64,000 nt of DNA from Clostridiales bacterium 1_7_47FAA (GCA_000155435.1 DS990260.1:681004-745003); one strand, 5' to 3'; shown: positions 1 through 9,296, counted from the first letter of the stretch. Program-made: numbers and translations. The notes: generated by a model from the letters alone, not told the origin.

Positions 1-353
1 ACATTTTTAATGGCCCCGGAGTCCAGGGCGTCCGTGCCCGGCGGAATGGCGGCCGCCGCATAAAACAGTCCGGTCCCCAGCTTTTCCTCCAGCTCCTCCT
101 TCATTTCCCTGACAATGCGGATGGCGCCGATGTAATCCACCACCATGCCGTCCCGCACCACATCCGCATAGCGGAAGGTTCCGGCCACCGGGCGCAGGTG
201 TTCATCCAGGACAGCCAGCACCACGCAGGCGGTCCCAAGGTCAACACCGGTATAGTAAACTGCCGACGGTTCCCGGACAGGTTTTGCCATCACGGCTTCA
301 AACTCCCTGACCATACGGTCGCAGGCCTTAAATGTTAATTCTTCTTTTGACAC
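1..353 (-). CDS. eutJ: EutJ-like microcompartment chaperone (partial)
   Basis: N-terminal 117 residues of an actin/Hsp70-fold ATPase of the EutJ family, cut by the window edge. The start is GTG at 353, preceded by GGAGG six bases upstream, and the gene overlaps the end of the upstream EutT-like gene by 19 bases. After about 35 divergent residues comes the phosphate-1 loop GVDLGT, then ADVVRDG and PPGTD, all hallmarks of EutJ. In ethanolamine and choline microcompartment operons EutJ is thought to act as a chaperone or reactivation factor; its exact role is not proven. Being last in this part of the operon, it suggests more microcompartment genes lie beyond the edge. Confidence 0.85.
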   Translation of the reverse strand, partial: MSKEELTFKACDRMVREFEAVMAKPVREPSAVYYTGVDLGTACVVLAVLDEHLRPVAGTFRYADVVRDGMVVDYIGAIRIVREMKEELEEKLGTGLFYAAAAIPPGTDALDSGAIKN

Positions 354-964
354 GTCTTTCCTCCAAATGCCTGGCAGATTATCTGTGACAGCCGGTTGAT
401 GATACGGTTAACGGTTCCCTTCTTATCTTCAGGCAGTGTGCATGACAGGATACGCAGCTCACACCTCAGGCAGTGAAGGAGGGCAATCTCACGTCCTCTG
501 GGGGATTGGACATGGAATCCGGTGACTTCAAAGCAGTCTTCTAGCTGGCTGTCCCTGTTTTCCTGTGTGATTCCTGTACAGCTGGCCCATGGCGGCCCTG
601 AATCCGGCATTTCCTGTGTGATTCCGGCCAGACTCCGCTCCAGCTCGAATATTTCCCGGGCCGCCAGCACATCCATATCCAGCAGGCTGGCCCCGGCCTC
701 CAGGAACCTGGCCCGGACAGAGCGGATAATGGCCTCCTCCAGCGGATATGGGGCACCGTGGATTGGGGATGCCTTATCCTGTGCCTGATGTGTTATTCCA
801 TCCATGGGTTCGGCTGTCTCCACGGAATCCTTGATTTTGACACCGCGGTCATTTAAAAACTGCCTTCCTCCCGGTGTCAGCCGCTCTCCTGCTTTTGTCT
901 CATAGGATGGGAATGGGTGCTTCTTATAGGCGGCCCGCAGGTCATCCTCTGTTATGAACCTCAT
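335..964 (-). CDS. EutT-like cobalamin adenosyltransferase-related protein
   Basis: About 209 residues. The N-terminus (MRFITEDDLR, then RLTPGGRQFLNDRGVKI) matches the start of EutT, the ethanolamine-locus corrinoid adenosyltransferase, and the C-terminal 60 residues resemble the helical part of that fold. The start is ATG at 964, sharing ATGA with the stop of the upstream alcohol dehydrogenase, with an AAAGGGGG ribosome binding site. CutC chemistry needs no B12, so a true adenosyltransferase job is not obvious here; related genes are carried in other glycyl-radical microcompartment loci. Catalytic competence cannot be judged from what is visible. Confidence 0.6.
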   Translation of the reverse strand: MRFITEDDLRAAYKKHPFPSYETKAGERLTPGGRQFLNDRGVKIKDSVETAEPMDGITHQAQDKASPIHGAPYPLEEAIIRSVRARFLEAGASLLDMDVLAAREIFELERSLAGITQEMPDSGPPWASCTGITQENRDSQLEDCFEVTGFHVQSPRGREIALLHCLRCELRILSCTLPEDKKGTVNRIINRLSQIICQAFGGKTCQKKN

Positions 965-2103
965 CCCAGGCCCCCTTTGCACAGCCTTCCATATATATCT
1001 TCCAGATTTTTTAAAGCAGGCTTTCTTGGGTTGGCAGCCGTACAGCCGTCCTCCAGGGCTTTTGCGGCCATGCTTTTTACCGACTGCAAAAACTCTTCCC
1101 TGTCAATACCAAGCTCCGTAACCTGCTCCGGTATCCCAATGCGCTTCATAAGGTTGCGGATCTGCCGGATTAGTCCGTGGACCGTGGCTTTCCCGGTTCC
1201 GGCTGAGATGCCTAACAGATTGGCAATCTCCACATAACGGGAAAGCGCTTCCGTCTCACCGGCTTCCTCCAGACCTGCATTATATGTAATCACATGCGGC
1301 AGCAGGATGGCATTGCTTCTGCCATGAGGAATATGGAAGCGGGCCCCCAGGGCGTGCGCCAGGCTGTGGCAGATTCCCAGGGAAGCGCCGTTAAATGCAA
1401 TGCCGGCCAGGCAGGATGCATTGTGCATATGGGTCCTTGCGTCCATATTGCTTCCGTCTATAACCGCCTGCTCCAGATACTTCCATACCATACGGACCGC
1501 CTTCTCAGCACAGGCATCCGTAAAATCCCCTGACTGAGTGGAAACATAGGCTTCCAGCCCATGGGTCAGCACATCCATCCCCGTGTCCGCTGTAATCCCG
1601 GAAGGCACCGTAGCTGTCAGTACCGGGTCTAAAAATGCCACATCCGGCACCATGGCAGGGTCTTTTAGCGGGTACTTGGCCTGGGCCTCTGGATCTGAGA
1701 TGACTGCAAAGGATGTCACCTCACTTCCGGTCCCGCTTGTGGTGGGCACTGCCACAAGGCGGGGCCTCTGTTCCTGTTTCATTGCCGCATAAAGGTGGCA
1801 GACCGCCTTGGCCGTGTCCATGGCGGAACCGCCTCCCAGTGCAATCACGGTATCCGGGGCAAAGTCTTCCATCCCTTCAATTCCCTGTGTCACCGCCTCA
1901 ATGGTGGGGTCCGGCACAACCTTGGCAAATATCCGGCTCTGCGCCCCTGTTTCCTCTAGAAGTCCTTCTATCTCTGAAGCCTTTCCTGATTTCTCCATAA
2001 ACGGGTCGCATATAATATAGGCCCTCCTGATTCCCAGGCTGTTTAACTGTAAAAGGCAGGCTTCTCCCATATATATCTTTGTTTTCATGATAAACTGTTC
2101 CAT
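961..2103 (-). CDS. cutO: Iron-dependent alcohol dehydrogenase of the choline microcompartment
   Basis: About 380 residues, a full-length group III (Fe-ADH) alcohol dehydrogenase. The nucleotide-binding signature GGGSAMDTAK, the PTTSGTGSEVT stretch and the metal-ligand region (CHSLAHALG, HIPHG) are all intact. I place the start at ATG 2103, which has AAAGGAGGG upstream; a 13-residue in-frame extension to 2142 lacks this. The expected role is reduction of acetaldehyde, made from choline by CutC, to ethanol inside the shell, recycling NADH produced by the acylating aldehyde dehydrogenase. It lies between the EutP-like gene and the EutT-like gene, with a 4-base overlap to the latter, so it is in the same operon. 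Confidence 0.85.
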   Translation of the reverse strand: MEQFIMKTKIYMGEACLLQLNSLGIRRAYIICDPFMEKSGKASEIEGLLEETGAQSRIFAKVVPDPTIEAVTQGIEGMEDFAPDTVIALGGGSAMDTAKAVCHLYAAMKQEQRPRLVAVPTTSGTGSEVTSFAVISDPEAQAKYPLKDPAMVPDVAFLDPVLTATVPSGITADTGMDVLTHGLEAYVSTQSGDFTDACAEKAVRMVWKYLEQAVIDGSNMDARTHMHNASCLAGIAFNGASLGICHSLAHALGARFHIPHGRSNAILLPHVITYNAGLEEAGETEALSRYVEIANLLGISAGTGKATVHGLIRQIRNLMKRIGIPEQVTELGIDREEFLQSVKSMAAKALEDGCTAANPRKPALKNLEDIYGRLCKGGLG

Positions 2104-2129
2104 GTCCTGTCCCTCCTTTCTGTCATTTT

Positions 2130-2759
2130 TTATTTCAACCACATTTTATTCCCATCCCATTCCGGCGTTCTGCAGCAGGCCCTGATTTCACGGCACAGGG
2201 CTTTAAGCCCATCTCCGTTCTTTGCACTGGTCATCAGATATGGTTTCTTTATCCCTGCCCTTGCAAGCTGCCAAAAGCAGGGCTCAGGCCCTCTGCGTCC
2301 CGCCTGTATCAGGTCACATTTTGTCACAATCCCAAGCACCGGCACACGGAATGCCATGGCAAATCCCGGCGGGTAAATCTCCCTGTTCCCCATAAGATCC
2401 ACCAGCATCAGGACACAGGATGCATCCTGGGCCGCTGCTATCAGATGGTGGCGCATCCATGGACTTTCCAGATAAGCGCCCGGCGCTTCAATTATAGTTC
2501 CCCTGTACACAAGGACAGGAGTCCGGCGGGACCAGGGGTCTATTGCTGTCCCCGGCCTGGTTTGGCTGCCCGCAGTTGTCTCCAGCCCGTTTTCCCCGCC
2601 CACCGTCTCCTTCCGGTTTTTGCTGTCCGCCGTGGTTCCCGCCTGTTCCAGCCGCCTTTCCGCCTGTTCCAGCTGCCTTCCCGCCTGTTCCAGCCGCCTT
2701 CCCAGCAGGCTTTTCCCGCTGCGTCCTGCCCCGATTATCATAATCCGTTTTCTTCTCAC
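2130..2759 (-). CDS. EutP/PduV-like small GTPase with a repeat insertion
   Basis: 209 residues; the family is usually about 145-160. The start is GTG at 2759, overlapping the stop of the EutS-like gene. A P-loop GAGRSGKS, the family motif YPPGFA and a TKCDL G4 motif are present. The DxxG (G3) motif, usually DTPG, reads EAPG, so the switch II aspartate is replaced by glutamate. Directly after the P-loop is an insertion of about 50 residues that begins with three copies of an LEQAGRQ-like heptad, explaining the extra length. EutP and PduV proteins associate with microcompartments; an acetate kinase or positioning role has been reported for some, but this one is only inferred to be an accessory protein. 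Confidence 0.75.
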   Translation of the reverse strand: MRRKRIMIIGAGRSGKSLLGRRLEQAGRQLEQAERRLEQAGTTADSKNRKETVGGENGLETTAGSQTRPGTAIDPWSRRTPVLVYRGTIIEAPGAYLESPWMRHHLIAAAQDASCVLMLVDLMGNREIYPPGFAMAFRVPVLGIVTKCDLIQAGRRGPEPCFWQLARAGIKKPYLMTSAKNGDGLKALCREIRACCRTPEWDGNKMWLK

Positions 2760-3109
2760 GTCCTTGTAATCTCCGCCGCAGTGAATCCCAGCAGCCGCTT
2801 CAGCGTGTCGTTCACCGCCTTCAGGGCAGTCCCCACGCTCTCTACATCCCCGGCAATCACAACCGAACCAGTGAAGCGGTCCAGGAATCCAATCTGCACA
2901 TCCGATGCCTTGGCCGCAATGTCCGCCGCAATGACAGCCGTCTCAAAGGGACTCAGCGTAAGGATCCCAATGGCCCCCTTGTCATCGATGCCAAGGCATT
3001 CATAGACCTCCGGCACCGGGGATGCTATCACATGGGCAATGGTTACCTGCTTACCCGGCACGGATTCCTCAATTACCCGTCTGACCTCTTTACCTTCTGT
3101 CAGGCACAT
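2756..3109 (-). CDS. EutS-like microcompartment shell protein
   Basis: 117 residues closely following EutS: VPGKQVTIAHVIASP near the N-terminus, GAIGILTLSPFETAVIAAD in the middle and GFLDRFTGSVVI in the second half. These are the circularly permuted BMC-H shell proteins that form hexamers with an occluded pore and can bend the shell. The start ATG at 3109 has GAGGAG upstream. It sits between cutD and the EutP-like GTPase, overlapping the latter by four bases. Confidence 0.85.
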   Translation of the reverse strand: MCLTEGKEVRRVIEESVPGKQVTIAHVIASPVPEVYECLGIDDKGAIGILTLSPFETAVIAADIAAKASDVQIGFLDRFTGSVVIAGDVESVGTALKAVNDTLKRLLGFTAAEITRT

Positions 3110-3155
3110 GCTTAAAACTCCTCTCTCTGGCGTTTGTCCATATGGTCTTCCCTTA

Positions 3156-4127
3156 TTAATGCCTCACCACGTTCACAGGGAAATCATAGGCTTTTATCCA
3201 CCCTTCAATCCGGTCCAGGTCCTCACTGCTAAGGCTCGGATCGCCCTCAATGGGATAGGGCTTATCCAGCTGGTTGTATTTATTTACACCCATCTTATGG
3301 TACGGCAGCAGGTCAATCCCTTTGAAGTTCCTGTTTTCACGGTAGGGAAGAAGGAATTTTATGATCTGGTCAATCTCCTCCCTGCTGTCATTGATTCCCT
3401 TTAACATGGGCATACGGACCTTTACATTGAATCTGCGACGCAGGAGTTCATTTAAGTTATGGAGGATAAGCTCATTGCTGATCCCGGTCAGTTCATTGTG
3501 CCGGACCGGGTCCATGTGTTTCATGTCATACAGGAACAGGTCCACATACTCAGCTATCTGAAGCAGCTTTTCCGTTTTCAGATGCCCGCAGGTTTCAATG
3601 GCAGTGTTGATGCCCTCCTCCTTGCACGCCATCAGAAGGCTTTTGGCTGCTTCCGGCTGGGAGGTGCACTCTCCGCCCCCCAGGGTCACACCGCCCCCGG
3701 ATGTCTCATAAAAGGCAGCGTCCTCTTCCACCAGCTTCAGCAGCTCAGAGATGGTTTTCATCTCCCCGGTTATCTCGATGGCTGACTGGGGGCAGCTGGC
3801 CTTGCATTTGCGGCAGCCCGTACAGTCAATGTCGCGCCGTATCATATGCTTTCCTGTTTCTTTTGACAATACATGGATTCCCACCGGGCAGGCATTTACG
3901 CATGCGCCGCAGTCCGTACAGGAGTTTTTCTTAAACATGACCTGTATCCTGCGCTCCATCCCTTCCGGGTTGGAGCACCACCTGCAGCGCAGGGGACAGC
4001 CTTTAAAGAAAACAATGGTGCGGATTCCGGGTCCGTCATACATGTTGTATTTCTGCACATTGAAAATCAGCGCCTTCCTCTCGATTCCGGCCGTATTTGC
4101 ATGTTCCATTCTTCCATCTCCATTCAT
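3156..4127 (-). CDS. cutD: Choline TMA-lyase activating enzyme, radical SAM
   Basis: 323 residues, the usual size for a glycyl radical enzyme activase. The radical SAM cluster motif is C44-x3-C48-x2-C51, followed by an inserted bi-ferredoxin domain with C70, C73, C76, C80 and C102, C105, C108, C112 and by GGGECTSQPE, the variant SAM-binding loop. It installs the glycyl radical on CutC using S-adenosylmethionine and a low-potential electron donor. It lies 12 bases downstream of cutC. The start could also be ATG at 4109, which has a better-spaced GGAG; the six extra residues are not conserved in an obvious way. Confidence 0.93.
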   Translation of the reverse strand: MNGDGRMEHANTAGIERKALIFNVQKYNMYDGPGIRTIVFFKGCPLRCRWCSNPEGMERRIQVMFKKNSCTDCGACVNACPVGIHVLSKETGKHMIRRDIDCTGCRKCKASCPQSAIEITGEMKTISELLKLVEEDAAFYETSGGGVTLGGGECTSQPEAAKSLLMACKEEGINTAIETCGHLKTEKLLQIAEYVDLFLYDMKHMDPVRHNELTGISNELILHNLNELLRRRFNVKVRMPMLKGINDSREEIDQIIKFLLPYRENRNFKGIDLLPYHKMGVNKYNQLDKPYPIEGDPSLSSEDLDRIEGWIKAYDFPVNVVRH

Positions 4128-4139
4128 TCCTGCCTGCTT

Positions 4140-6785
4140 CTATAACTGGGTCAGCATGGTCCTGCTTATGATTTCATCCTGCACATCCCTGCACAGCTCC
4201 ACGAAAAAGGCGCTGTAACCAGCCACGCGCACAATCAGGTCACGGTACTGTTCCGGATGCTTCTGCGCCTCAATCAGCGTGTTGTTGTCCAGGTAATTAA
4301 ACTGCATCTCGCCGTTGCCCAGCATGCAGGCCGTGCGCAGCAGCGTAATCAGGCTCTCCTCGCCCTGGGGCGTATCCAGAAGCCCTGCCATGATTTTAAA
4401 GTTATGTACCATTCCGATGTTCATACTGTCATTGGACATCTTGGACACGGACTTGATGATGGCGGTCGGCCCCTTGTAGTCAGCGCCCTGGGTCGGGCTG
4501 ATTCCATCGCTGAGCGGCAGCCACGCATGGCGGCCATTGGCAGAAGCCCCTGTCATCTGTCCAAAGGGCGTATTATTGGAAATGGACAGGGTCCCGTGGC
4601 TCAGGACCGAATACAGGGTCTTGTATTTCCTGTGTTCCCGCTCCGTGAAATTCACAAGGTCGGCGGCAATCAGATCCGCGTAATCGTCATCATTTCCGTA
4701 CTTCGGCGCATTTAAGCAGTCGGTACGGATCTGCCCATACCCCTTAAAGTCCGCTTTCAGGGCTTCATTTATCTGCTCCAGGGTGTATTTCCTATCATCA
4801 AATACCAGTTTCTTTATGGCTGCCATGGAATCCGTATAAGTAGCCAGCCCGGACCAGACAACGCCCGGTCCAAAGTTATACATGGCGCCTCCGGCGGAAA
4901 CATCCTTTGCCTTCTCCATACAGCCCTCGTACATGATGGACATCAGGGGCTTTGGCGCCAGGTCGCGGTGGACGCGCTGTGAAATCACCGTGGCCACATC
5001 GGTCCACTTTGTAATGAACCTGATTTCCTCCTTTACCGCTGCCTCGAATTCCTCATATGTCTGGAACCGGCTCAGGTCCCCCATGTCCGGGCACACCTGC
5101 TTGCCGTACCACAGAGGGACTCCGTGGTTTAACACCAGCTCGATGCAGATAGGCCACTGGGTATAGGCGGTGGAGGTCCACTGGTACAGACGGCCGGATT
5201 TCTGCGGTTCCACGCATCCCATAAGGCAGTAATCCCTTGCGTCCTCAATGGACACGCCCTTTGCCAGCATCATCTTTATGTGCGCGTCATCAAAATGGCA
5301 GGCCGGGAAGCCCATGCCGGAGCGCACCACATCCACGATTTTCTTCAGATACTTTTTCGGCGACTTGTTGTGGATGCGGCAGGCCAGGGACGGCTGGTAA
5401 ATCTTCACATGGCGCACGGCATCCATCAAAAGGTAGGTCAGTTCATTGGTGGCATCGCGTCCCTCCCTGGTCACGCCGCCCACACACATGTTCACGAATG
5501 GCTGGTAGCCCGCAAAGAACTTGGAACCGCCTTCGCTTGTAATCCACATCATCTCGGACATCTTGATCAGCATGCACCCTGCCAGTTCGAATGCCTGGAA
5601 GTCATTCATACGTCCGCTTTCAATGTCCGCCTTATAGAAGGGATACATGTACTGGTCCACACGGCCGATGGACATGCCGGTCTGGTTCTCTTCCACCACC
5701 AGAAGGGATTCAATGGTCCACACAGCCTGGATGGCCTCCCAGAATGTCTCTGGTTTATGGGCCGGCACCCGCGCATTGACCTCGGAAATCCTGAGAAGCT
5801 CTGCCTTGCGCTTGGGATTGGTTTCCTTTTCAGCCAGTTCCCTTGCATATCCTGACATCCTCCTGGCGTAAATCATCACGCCTTCCGTGGTATCGATGAT
5901 GGATTTGTAGAAATAAATCTTCTCAATATCATCCGGGTTCTCATAATCCAGCTGCTCCAGATGGTCCATGGCCTCCTTCTGGATGTCCAGCATTCCTTTT
6001 TTCATCAGGATCACATCGTACCCAGGATTGGAATCACCGCCCCCGTTCAGTGCATGGTAGGAACAGTCAGACACAAAGGATTCGCCGGACAGTTCCCAGA
6101 CCCCTGCCTCGCGGTACTGGTCCTCGCAGTACTCATCCACGGATTTGCCCTTCCAGAACGGGAACAGCTCCTCCCTCATGATTTTCTTATCTTCTTCGGA
6201 AATATAGAATGGGTCCTGAGGTCTTGTTCCGATGGTGTCAATCTCATCCTCCATCCATCTCCATGCAATATCCGGTGAAAATGCACCTGCCCTGGGTGCG
6301 CCACAGGGAGCGCCAACAATCAGCTCATTGTCCTGGATGACCAATGGCGCTGTCTCACAGCAGTAGCGGAAACATTTGGCCCGCAGCATGATTTTTGGCA
6401 TTCCAGGATTCTCCCTGGCAATCTTGGTGATGGCCCGCGCACGGTGCGTGGTTATGGTCGGCTTATGGGTCAGATAGTTCTCCTTCAGGGCCTGGAGACG
6501 GGCGGTGATGCCGTCCGGCAGGGAGGTTCCCTGTACAGCCCCGCTGCCCGGCGCGGATCCGGTTCCCTGCACAGCCCCGCTTTCCTGCACGGATCCGGTT
6601 CCCTGCACAGCCTTGCTTTCCTGCACGGATCCACCGCACTGCACAGCCCCATTTCCCTGGCCGCTCCCAACTTTCGTAATCTCATCGGCCACGGTTTCGA
6701 ACATTTTCATCAGTGAGGCTTTCTCTTCCGGAGACATGCCCTTTGCGGCTTCCGCCAATTTATTTGAAAATTCACGAATATCCAA
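4140..6785 (-). CDS. cutC: Choline trimethylamine-lyase, glycyl radical enzyme
   Basis: 881 residues. It cleaves choline to trimethylamine and acetaldehyde. Counting from the TTG start at 6785 (GAGGGG upstream), Y243, D251, F430, C524, E526, T537, Y541 and the radical glycine G856 (in RVAGY) match the choline-lyase residues Y208, D216, F395, C489, E491, T502, Y506 and G821 with a constant offset of 35. This excludes glycerol and propanediol dehydratases, which have a histidine in place of the Y/D pair. The offset comes from an N-terminal linker, residues 41-88, made of near-repeats of GSVQES and AVQGTGS. The first 36 residues form a predicted amphipathic helix, a probable encapsulation peptide. 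Flanked by the aldehyde dehydrogenase and cutD. Confidence 0.97.
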   Translation of the reverse strand: MDIREFSNKLAEAAKGMSPEEKASLMKMFETVADEITKVGSGQGNGAVQCGGSVQESKAVQGTGSVQESGAVQGTGSAPGSGAVQGTSLPDGITARLQALKENYLTHKPTITTHRARAITKIARENPGMPKIMLRAKCFRYCCETAPLVIQDNELIVGAPCGAPRAGAFSPDIAWRWMEDEIDTIGTRPQDPFYISEEDKKIMREELFPFWKGKSVDEYCEDQYREAGVWELSGESFVSDCSYHALNGGGDSNPGYDVILMKKGMLDIQKEAMDHLEQLDYENPDDIEKIYFYKSIIDTTEGVMIYARRMSGYARELAEKETNPKRKAELLRISEVNARVPAHKPETFWEAIQAVWTIESLLVVEENQTGMSIGRVDQYMYPFYKADIESGRMNDFQAFELAGCMLIKMSEMMWITSEGGSKFFAGYQPFVNMCVGGVTREGRDATNELTYLLMDAVRHVKIYQPSLACRIHNKSPKKYLKKIVDVVRSGMGFPACHFDDAHIKMMLAKGVSIEDARDYCLMGCVEPQKSGRLYQWTSTAYTQWPICIELVLNHGVPLWYGKQVCPDMGDLSRFQTYEEFEAAVKEEIRFITKWTDVATVISQRVHRDLAPKPLMSIMYEGCMEKAKDVSAGGAMYNFGPGVVWSGLATYTDSMAAIKKLVFDDRKYTLEQINEALKADFKGYGQIRTDCLNAPKYGNDDDYADLIAADLVNFTEREHRKYKTLYSVLSHGTLSISNNTPFGQMTGASANGRHAWLPLSDGISPTQGADYKGPTAIIKSVSKMSNDSMNIGMVHNFKIMAGLLDTPQGEESLITLLRTACMLGNGEMQFNYLDNNTLIEAQKHPEQYRDLIVRVAGYSAFFVELCRDVQDEIISRTMLTQL
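6515..6665 (-). repeat. Tandem repeats coding the CutC N-terminal linker
   Basis: Several copies of a 30-36 base unit in the 5' part of cutC; on the plus strand they share CCCTGCACAGCC and CTGCACGGATCC. They encode the alternating VQES and VQGTGS units between the putative encapsulation helix and the catalytic barrel. Units are in frame and imperfect, consistent with slippage-driven expansion. Confidence 0.8.
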
Positions 6786-6873
6786 TATATTCCCCTCGCT
6801 TTCAGCTTATTTATTTTCCTTGTGGGAATTGTTTTAGCATATTATCAGCACTTTTTAATATCAGCTGCTATAT

Positions 6874-8400
6874 TCAATCCTCAAGATGCCGCAACACTGC
6901 CTTCAGCAGTCCTGCCACATCCAACGTATCCTCTTTCCGGTTTTCATCCCTGACTGCTGCTGCATTTTGGTCCGCAGACATATCCGCTCCGGCCCTCACA
7001 GCTTCCATCCGGCCTGTACCGCCATCGTCAAAGGCCTCCGGTCCCGGTATCTCCCTTACGCCCCATGCAGCATTTCTCATATACACCAGGTTCATGGGCG
7101 ATACGTTGTCGCTGGTAATTCCCAGTCCTGCGGTCAGGCCGCCAAGGGTCATGGACGGGAACAGGTCCGTGGTGACGCCCATGGCGCCAAAGGCAGCCGG
7201 GGTATTGACCAGGATCCTTCCCACTGGTTTCTTAAGCATGAACTGCCGGATCACATCCTCGTTTTCTGAATGGATTACCAGCGTGTGTCCGCAGCTTTCA
7301 TTGACCAGCAGCTCCATGCACTTTTCACAGGCATACATCCAGTCATCTTCAATATAGAATACCAGTACCGGGCATAACAGCGCGCCGGAATACGGATTAA
7401 AATCAGTTATGTACGTTTGCTGGGATACCAGCACCTTTGTATCTTCCGGGACTGGGAATCCGGCTTTTTGGGCCAGCCAGACAGCCGTCTTTCCCATGTA
7501 TTCCGTCTCCCTGCTGCCGTTTGGCCCCAGCAGGCCGATCAGGCGCGCTTCCTCCTCCTCATTCATGAAGTATGCGCCCTGGCTGAGCATTTCCCTTTTG
7601 GCTTCTGCTGCAGCCTGCCGATCAGCGACCACATACTGCTCCGCTGCCGCCAGGGTTCCGCAGTCAAAGGAACGGCTTGCGATAATGTATCCCACGGCCC
7701 GTTTCACATCCGCGGTCCGTTCAATGAATACAGGGCTTGGGCCGATTCCTCCGCAAATCAACGGTTTCCCGCTTTCCCGGCAAGCCTTAAGGAGTCCGGG
7801 GACCCCGGTATTAATCACAAGTGAGGTCAGGGGATGGCCCATGAGGGCAGCCGTCCCTTCCTTGCCTACCGTACCCAGACATGAGACTGCGCCCTGGGGC
7901 AGGCCCGCTGCTTCTGCTGCCATTGCCAGCAGCTTCACGGTTTTCTGCACCGTCCGTCCCGCCCTTGGATGGGGAGCGAATACTACCGCATTGCCGGATT
8001 TAACGCTGATTGCTGCCAGGAACAAGGTGGTGGACACCGGGCTTGTGGCCGGAACCAGGGCCGCGATGATTCCCAGGGGCACGCCGATTTTGGCGGTCTT
8101 ACTGCCGGGATTTTCTTCCACCAAGCCTACGCAGCGCATTCCTTTAAGGCTCTGTGACATCTGGTTCCACACCAGACAGTTCTTCCTGTATTTATCCTGC
8201 CAGTTCCCGTATCCTGTTTCCTCTGCTGATTCCACGGCCAGTTCCTTAAGACAGCCTCTGATGGCTTCCAGCATGGCCCAAAGGCAGCGGTCCAGCTTTT
8301 CCTGGGTGTACAGGGCCAGGGCCGTCTTTGCTTCTCCTGCATGTTCCATCAGGATTCTGGCTTCCTGGACAGAAAGCAGGTCCTTGTCAATAAATTTCAT
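6874..8400 (-). CDS. cutF: CoA-acylating aldehyde dehydrogenase of the choline microcompartment
   Basis: 508 residues of the PduP/EutE-type family, converting acetaldehyde, CoA and NAD+ to acetyl-CoA. The catalytic cysteine is C247 in SFDCGT, and the cofactor-binding stretch is GIIAALVPATSP. Between the last conserved strand and the C-terminus is a charged linker followed by a short amphipathic helix (DVAGLLKAVLRHLED), likely a targeting peptide that docks the enzyme to the shell. The gene is 18 bases downstream of a shell gene and 88 bases upstream of cutC. The symbol follows usage in choline loci. Confidence 0.88.
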   Translation of the reverse strand: MKFIDKDLLSVQEARILMEHAGEAKTALALYTQEKLDRCLWAMLEAIRGCLKELAVESAEETGYGNWQDKYRKNCLVWNQMSQSLKGMRCVGLVEENPGSKTAKIGVPLGIIAALVPATSPVSTTLFLAAISVKSGNAVVFAPHPRAGRTVQKTVKLLAMAAEAAGLPQGAVSCLGTVGKEGTAALMGHPLTSLVINTGVPGLLKACRESGKPLICGGIGPSPVFIERTADVKRAVGYIIASRSFDCGTLAAAEQYVVADRQAAAEAKREMLSQGAYFMNEEEEARLIGLLGPNGSRETEYMGKTAVWLAQKAGFPVPEDTKVLVSQQTYITDFNPYSGALLCPVLVFYIEDDWMYACEKCMELLVNESCGHTLVIHSENEDVIRQFMLKKPVGRILVNTPAAFGAMGVTTDLFPSMTLGGLTAGLGITSDNVSPMNLVYMRNAAWGVREIPGPEAFDDGGTGRMEAVRAGADMSADQNAAAVRDENRKEDTLDVAGLLKAVLRHLED

Positions 8401-8418
8401 ATCAATGCCTCCATACCA

Positions 8419-8727
8419 TTACCCCTGAGGCAGAAGACCCTCCAGTGAGTAGCGGGTCATGATCTTCTCCAGATGGGGATGGGGCCTTGGGATCACAACG
8501 GAGCTGTAAACCCCGGCTCCCATGGCATCCACTGCCTTTATCCCTGCCTCAACAGCGGTCCTGCAGGCTCCTACATCCCCCTGCACCAGGACGGATATGT
8601 ATCCCGAGGCCACGTTCTCATAGCCGATCAGCTCCACATCCGCCGCCTTTAGCATGGCATCCGCTGCTTCCAGAACAAATACCAGGCCAAATGTCTCTAT
8701 CAGTCCAATGGCTTCATATCTTTCCAT
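8419..8727 (-). CDS. BMC-H hexameric shell protein
   Basis: 102 residues with a single BMC domain: AIGLIETFGLV at the start, AADAMLKAADV in helix A and SVVIPRPHPHLE at the end. The pore loop reads NVASGYIS, different from the other two shell proteins in the operon, so it may have its own selectivity. It is separated from the upstream shell gene by a 257-base gap that contains a long palindrome. Confidence 0.92.
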   Translation of the reverse strand: MERYEAIGLIETFGLVFVLEAADAMLKAADVELIGYENVASGYISVLVQGDVGACRTAVEAGIKAVDAMGAGVYSSVVIPRPHPHLEKIMTRYSLEGLLPQG

Positions 8728-8746
8728 ATGTTTGATTCCTCTCTGC

Positions 8747-8911
8747 TAGTACAGCATTGCGTAAATAACGGTGAAGTCAGTGCCTGATATCTGCGTCAGG
8801 AGTGCGTCTGCAAAGCGACGGCGTAGTGGGCGCTACGACTAGCTTTGCAGGCGTGTTCCTGGCGTAGATAGCGGGTGCTGGATTCACTGGTATTTATGCA
8901 AGGCTGTACTA
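8747..8911. repeat. 165-nt imperfect palindrome, candidate structured RNA or interspersed repeat
   Basis: Two 70-base arms (8747-8816 and 8842-8911) are inverted copies of each other, identical at 54 of 70 positions, around a 25-base loop that itself holds a CGTAG/CTACG hairpin (8822-8837). The ends are TAGTACAGC and GCTGTACTA. Of the 16 arm differences, 12 are transitions, and every one is a G-U pair if the plus strand is transcribed and an A-C mismatch if the minus strand is. It occupies most of the gap between two shell genes. It could be a MITE-like repeat, an RNA element or an mRNA processing site; I do not recognise a named family. Confidence 0.85.
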
Positions 8912-8984
8912 GTTATTATGGGCGCCCTGCCGGATTGGACGGCTGCGCCGTTTCAGGTATGCCTGCACGGACATCCGCGCCGGT

Positions 8985-9281
8985 TCAGGCGTCTATATCA
9001 TGAACCGACACAATATCCCCCACCCCGCGGATGGGCCTTGGCATTACATTTTTGGCCGTCAGCTTCCCGATGGCAGCTGCCGCTGCCGCGCCTGCTTCCA
9101 CAGAGGAACGGACCGCCGCCACATCCCCTTTTACCATGATGGTAACAAGGGTGGAGCCTACATTTTCATAGGAAACCAGTTCCACATCCGCTGCCTTAAG
9201 CATCTTGTCGGCTGCTTCCAGGGCGGGAACCAGACCCACTGTCTCCACCAGCCCAAGGGCCTCCTCGCCATAATATCTCAT
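8985..9281 (-). CDS. BMC-H hexameric shell protein
   Basis: 98 residues, one BMC domain: EALGLVETVGLV, AADKMLKAADV and MPRPIRG at the end of the fold. The pore loop is NVGSTLVT. Paralogous to the two neighbouring shell proteins. The gene follows the 95-residue unknown by 15 bases and is followed by the palindrome-bearing gap. Confidence 0.92.
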   Translation of the reverse strand: MRYYGEEALGLVETVGLVPALEAADKMLKAADVELVSYENVGSTLVTIMVKGDVAAVRSSVEAGAAAAAAIGKLTAKNVMPRPIRGVGDIVSVHDIDA

Positions 9282-9296
9282 ATACGGTACCTCCTA

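Noticed and set aside
335-964. A B12-dependent pathway implied by the EutT-like gene
   Set aside because: No B12-dependent diol or ethanolamine lyase is present in the window, and CutC needs no cobalamin.
4140-6785. Glycerol or 1,2-propanediol dehydratase identity for the glycyl radical enzyme
   Set aside because: Those enzymes use a histidine near the active-site start; here the Y243/D251 pair and Y541 follow choline lyase at a constant offset.
8747-8911. An intrinsic terminator of the operon
   Set aside because: No U-run follows on either strand, and the stem is far longer than a terminator.
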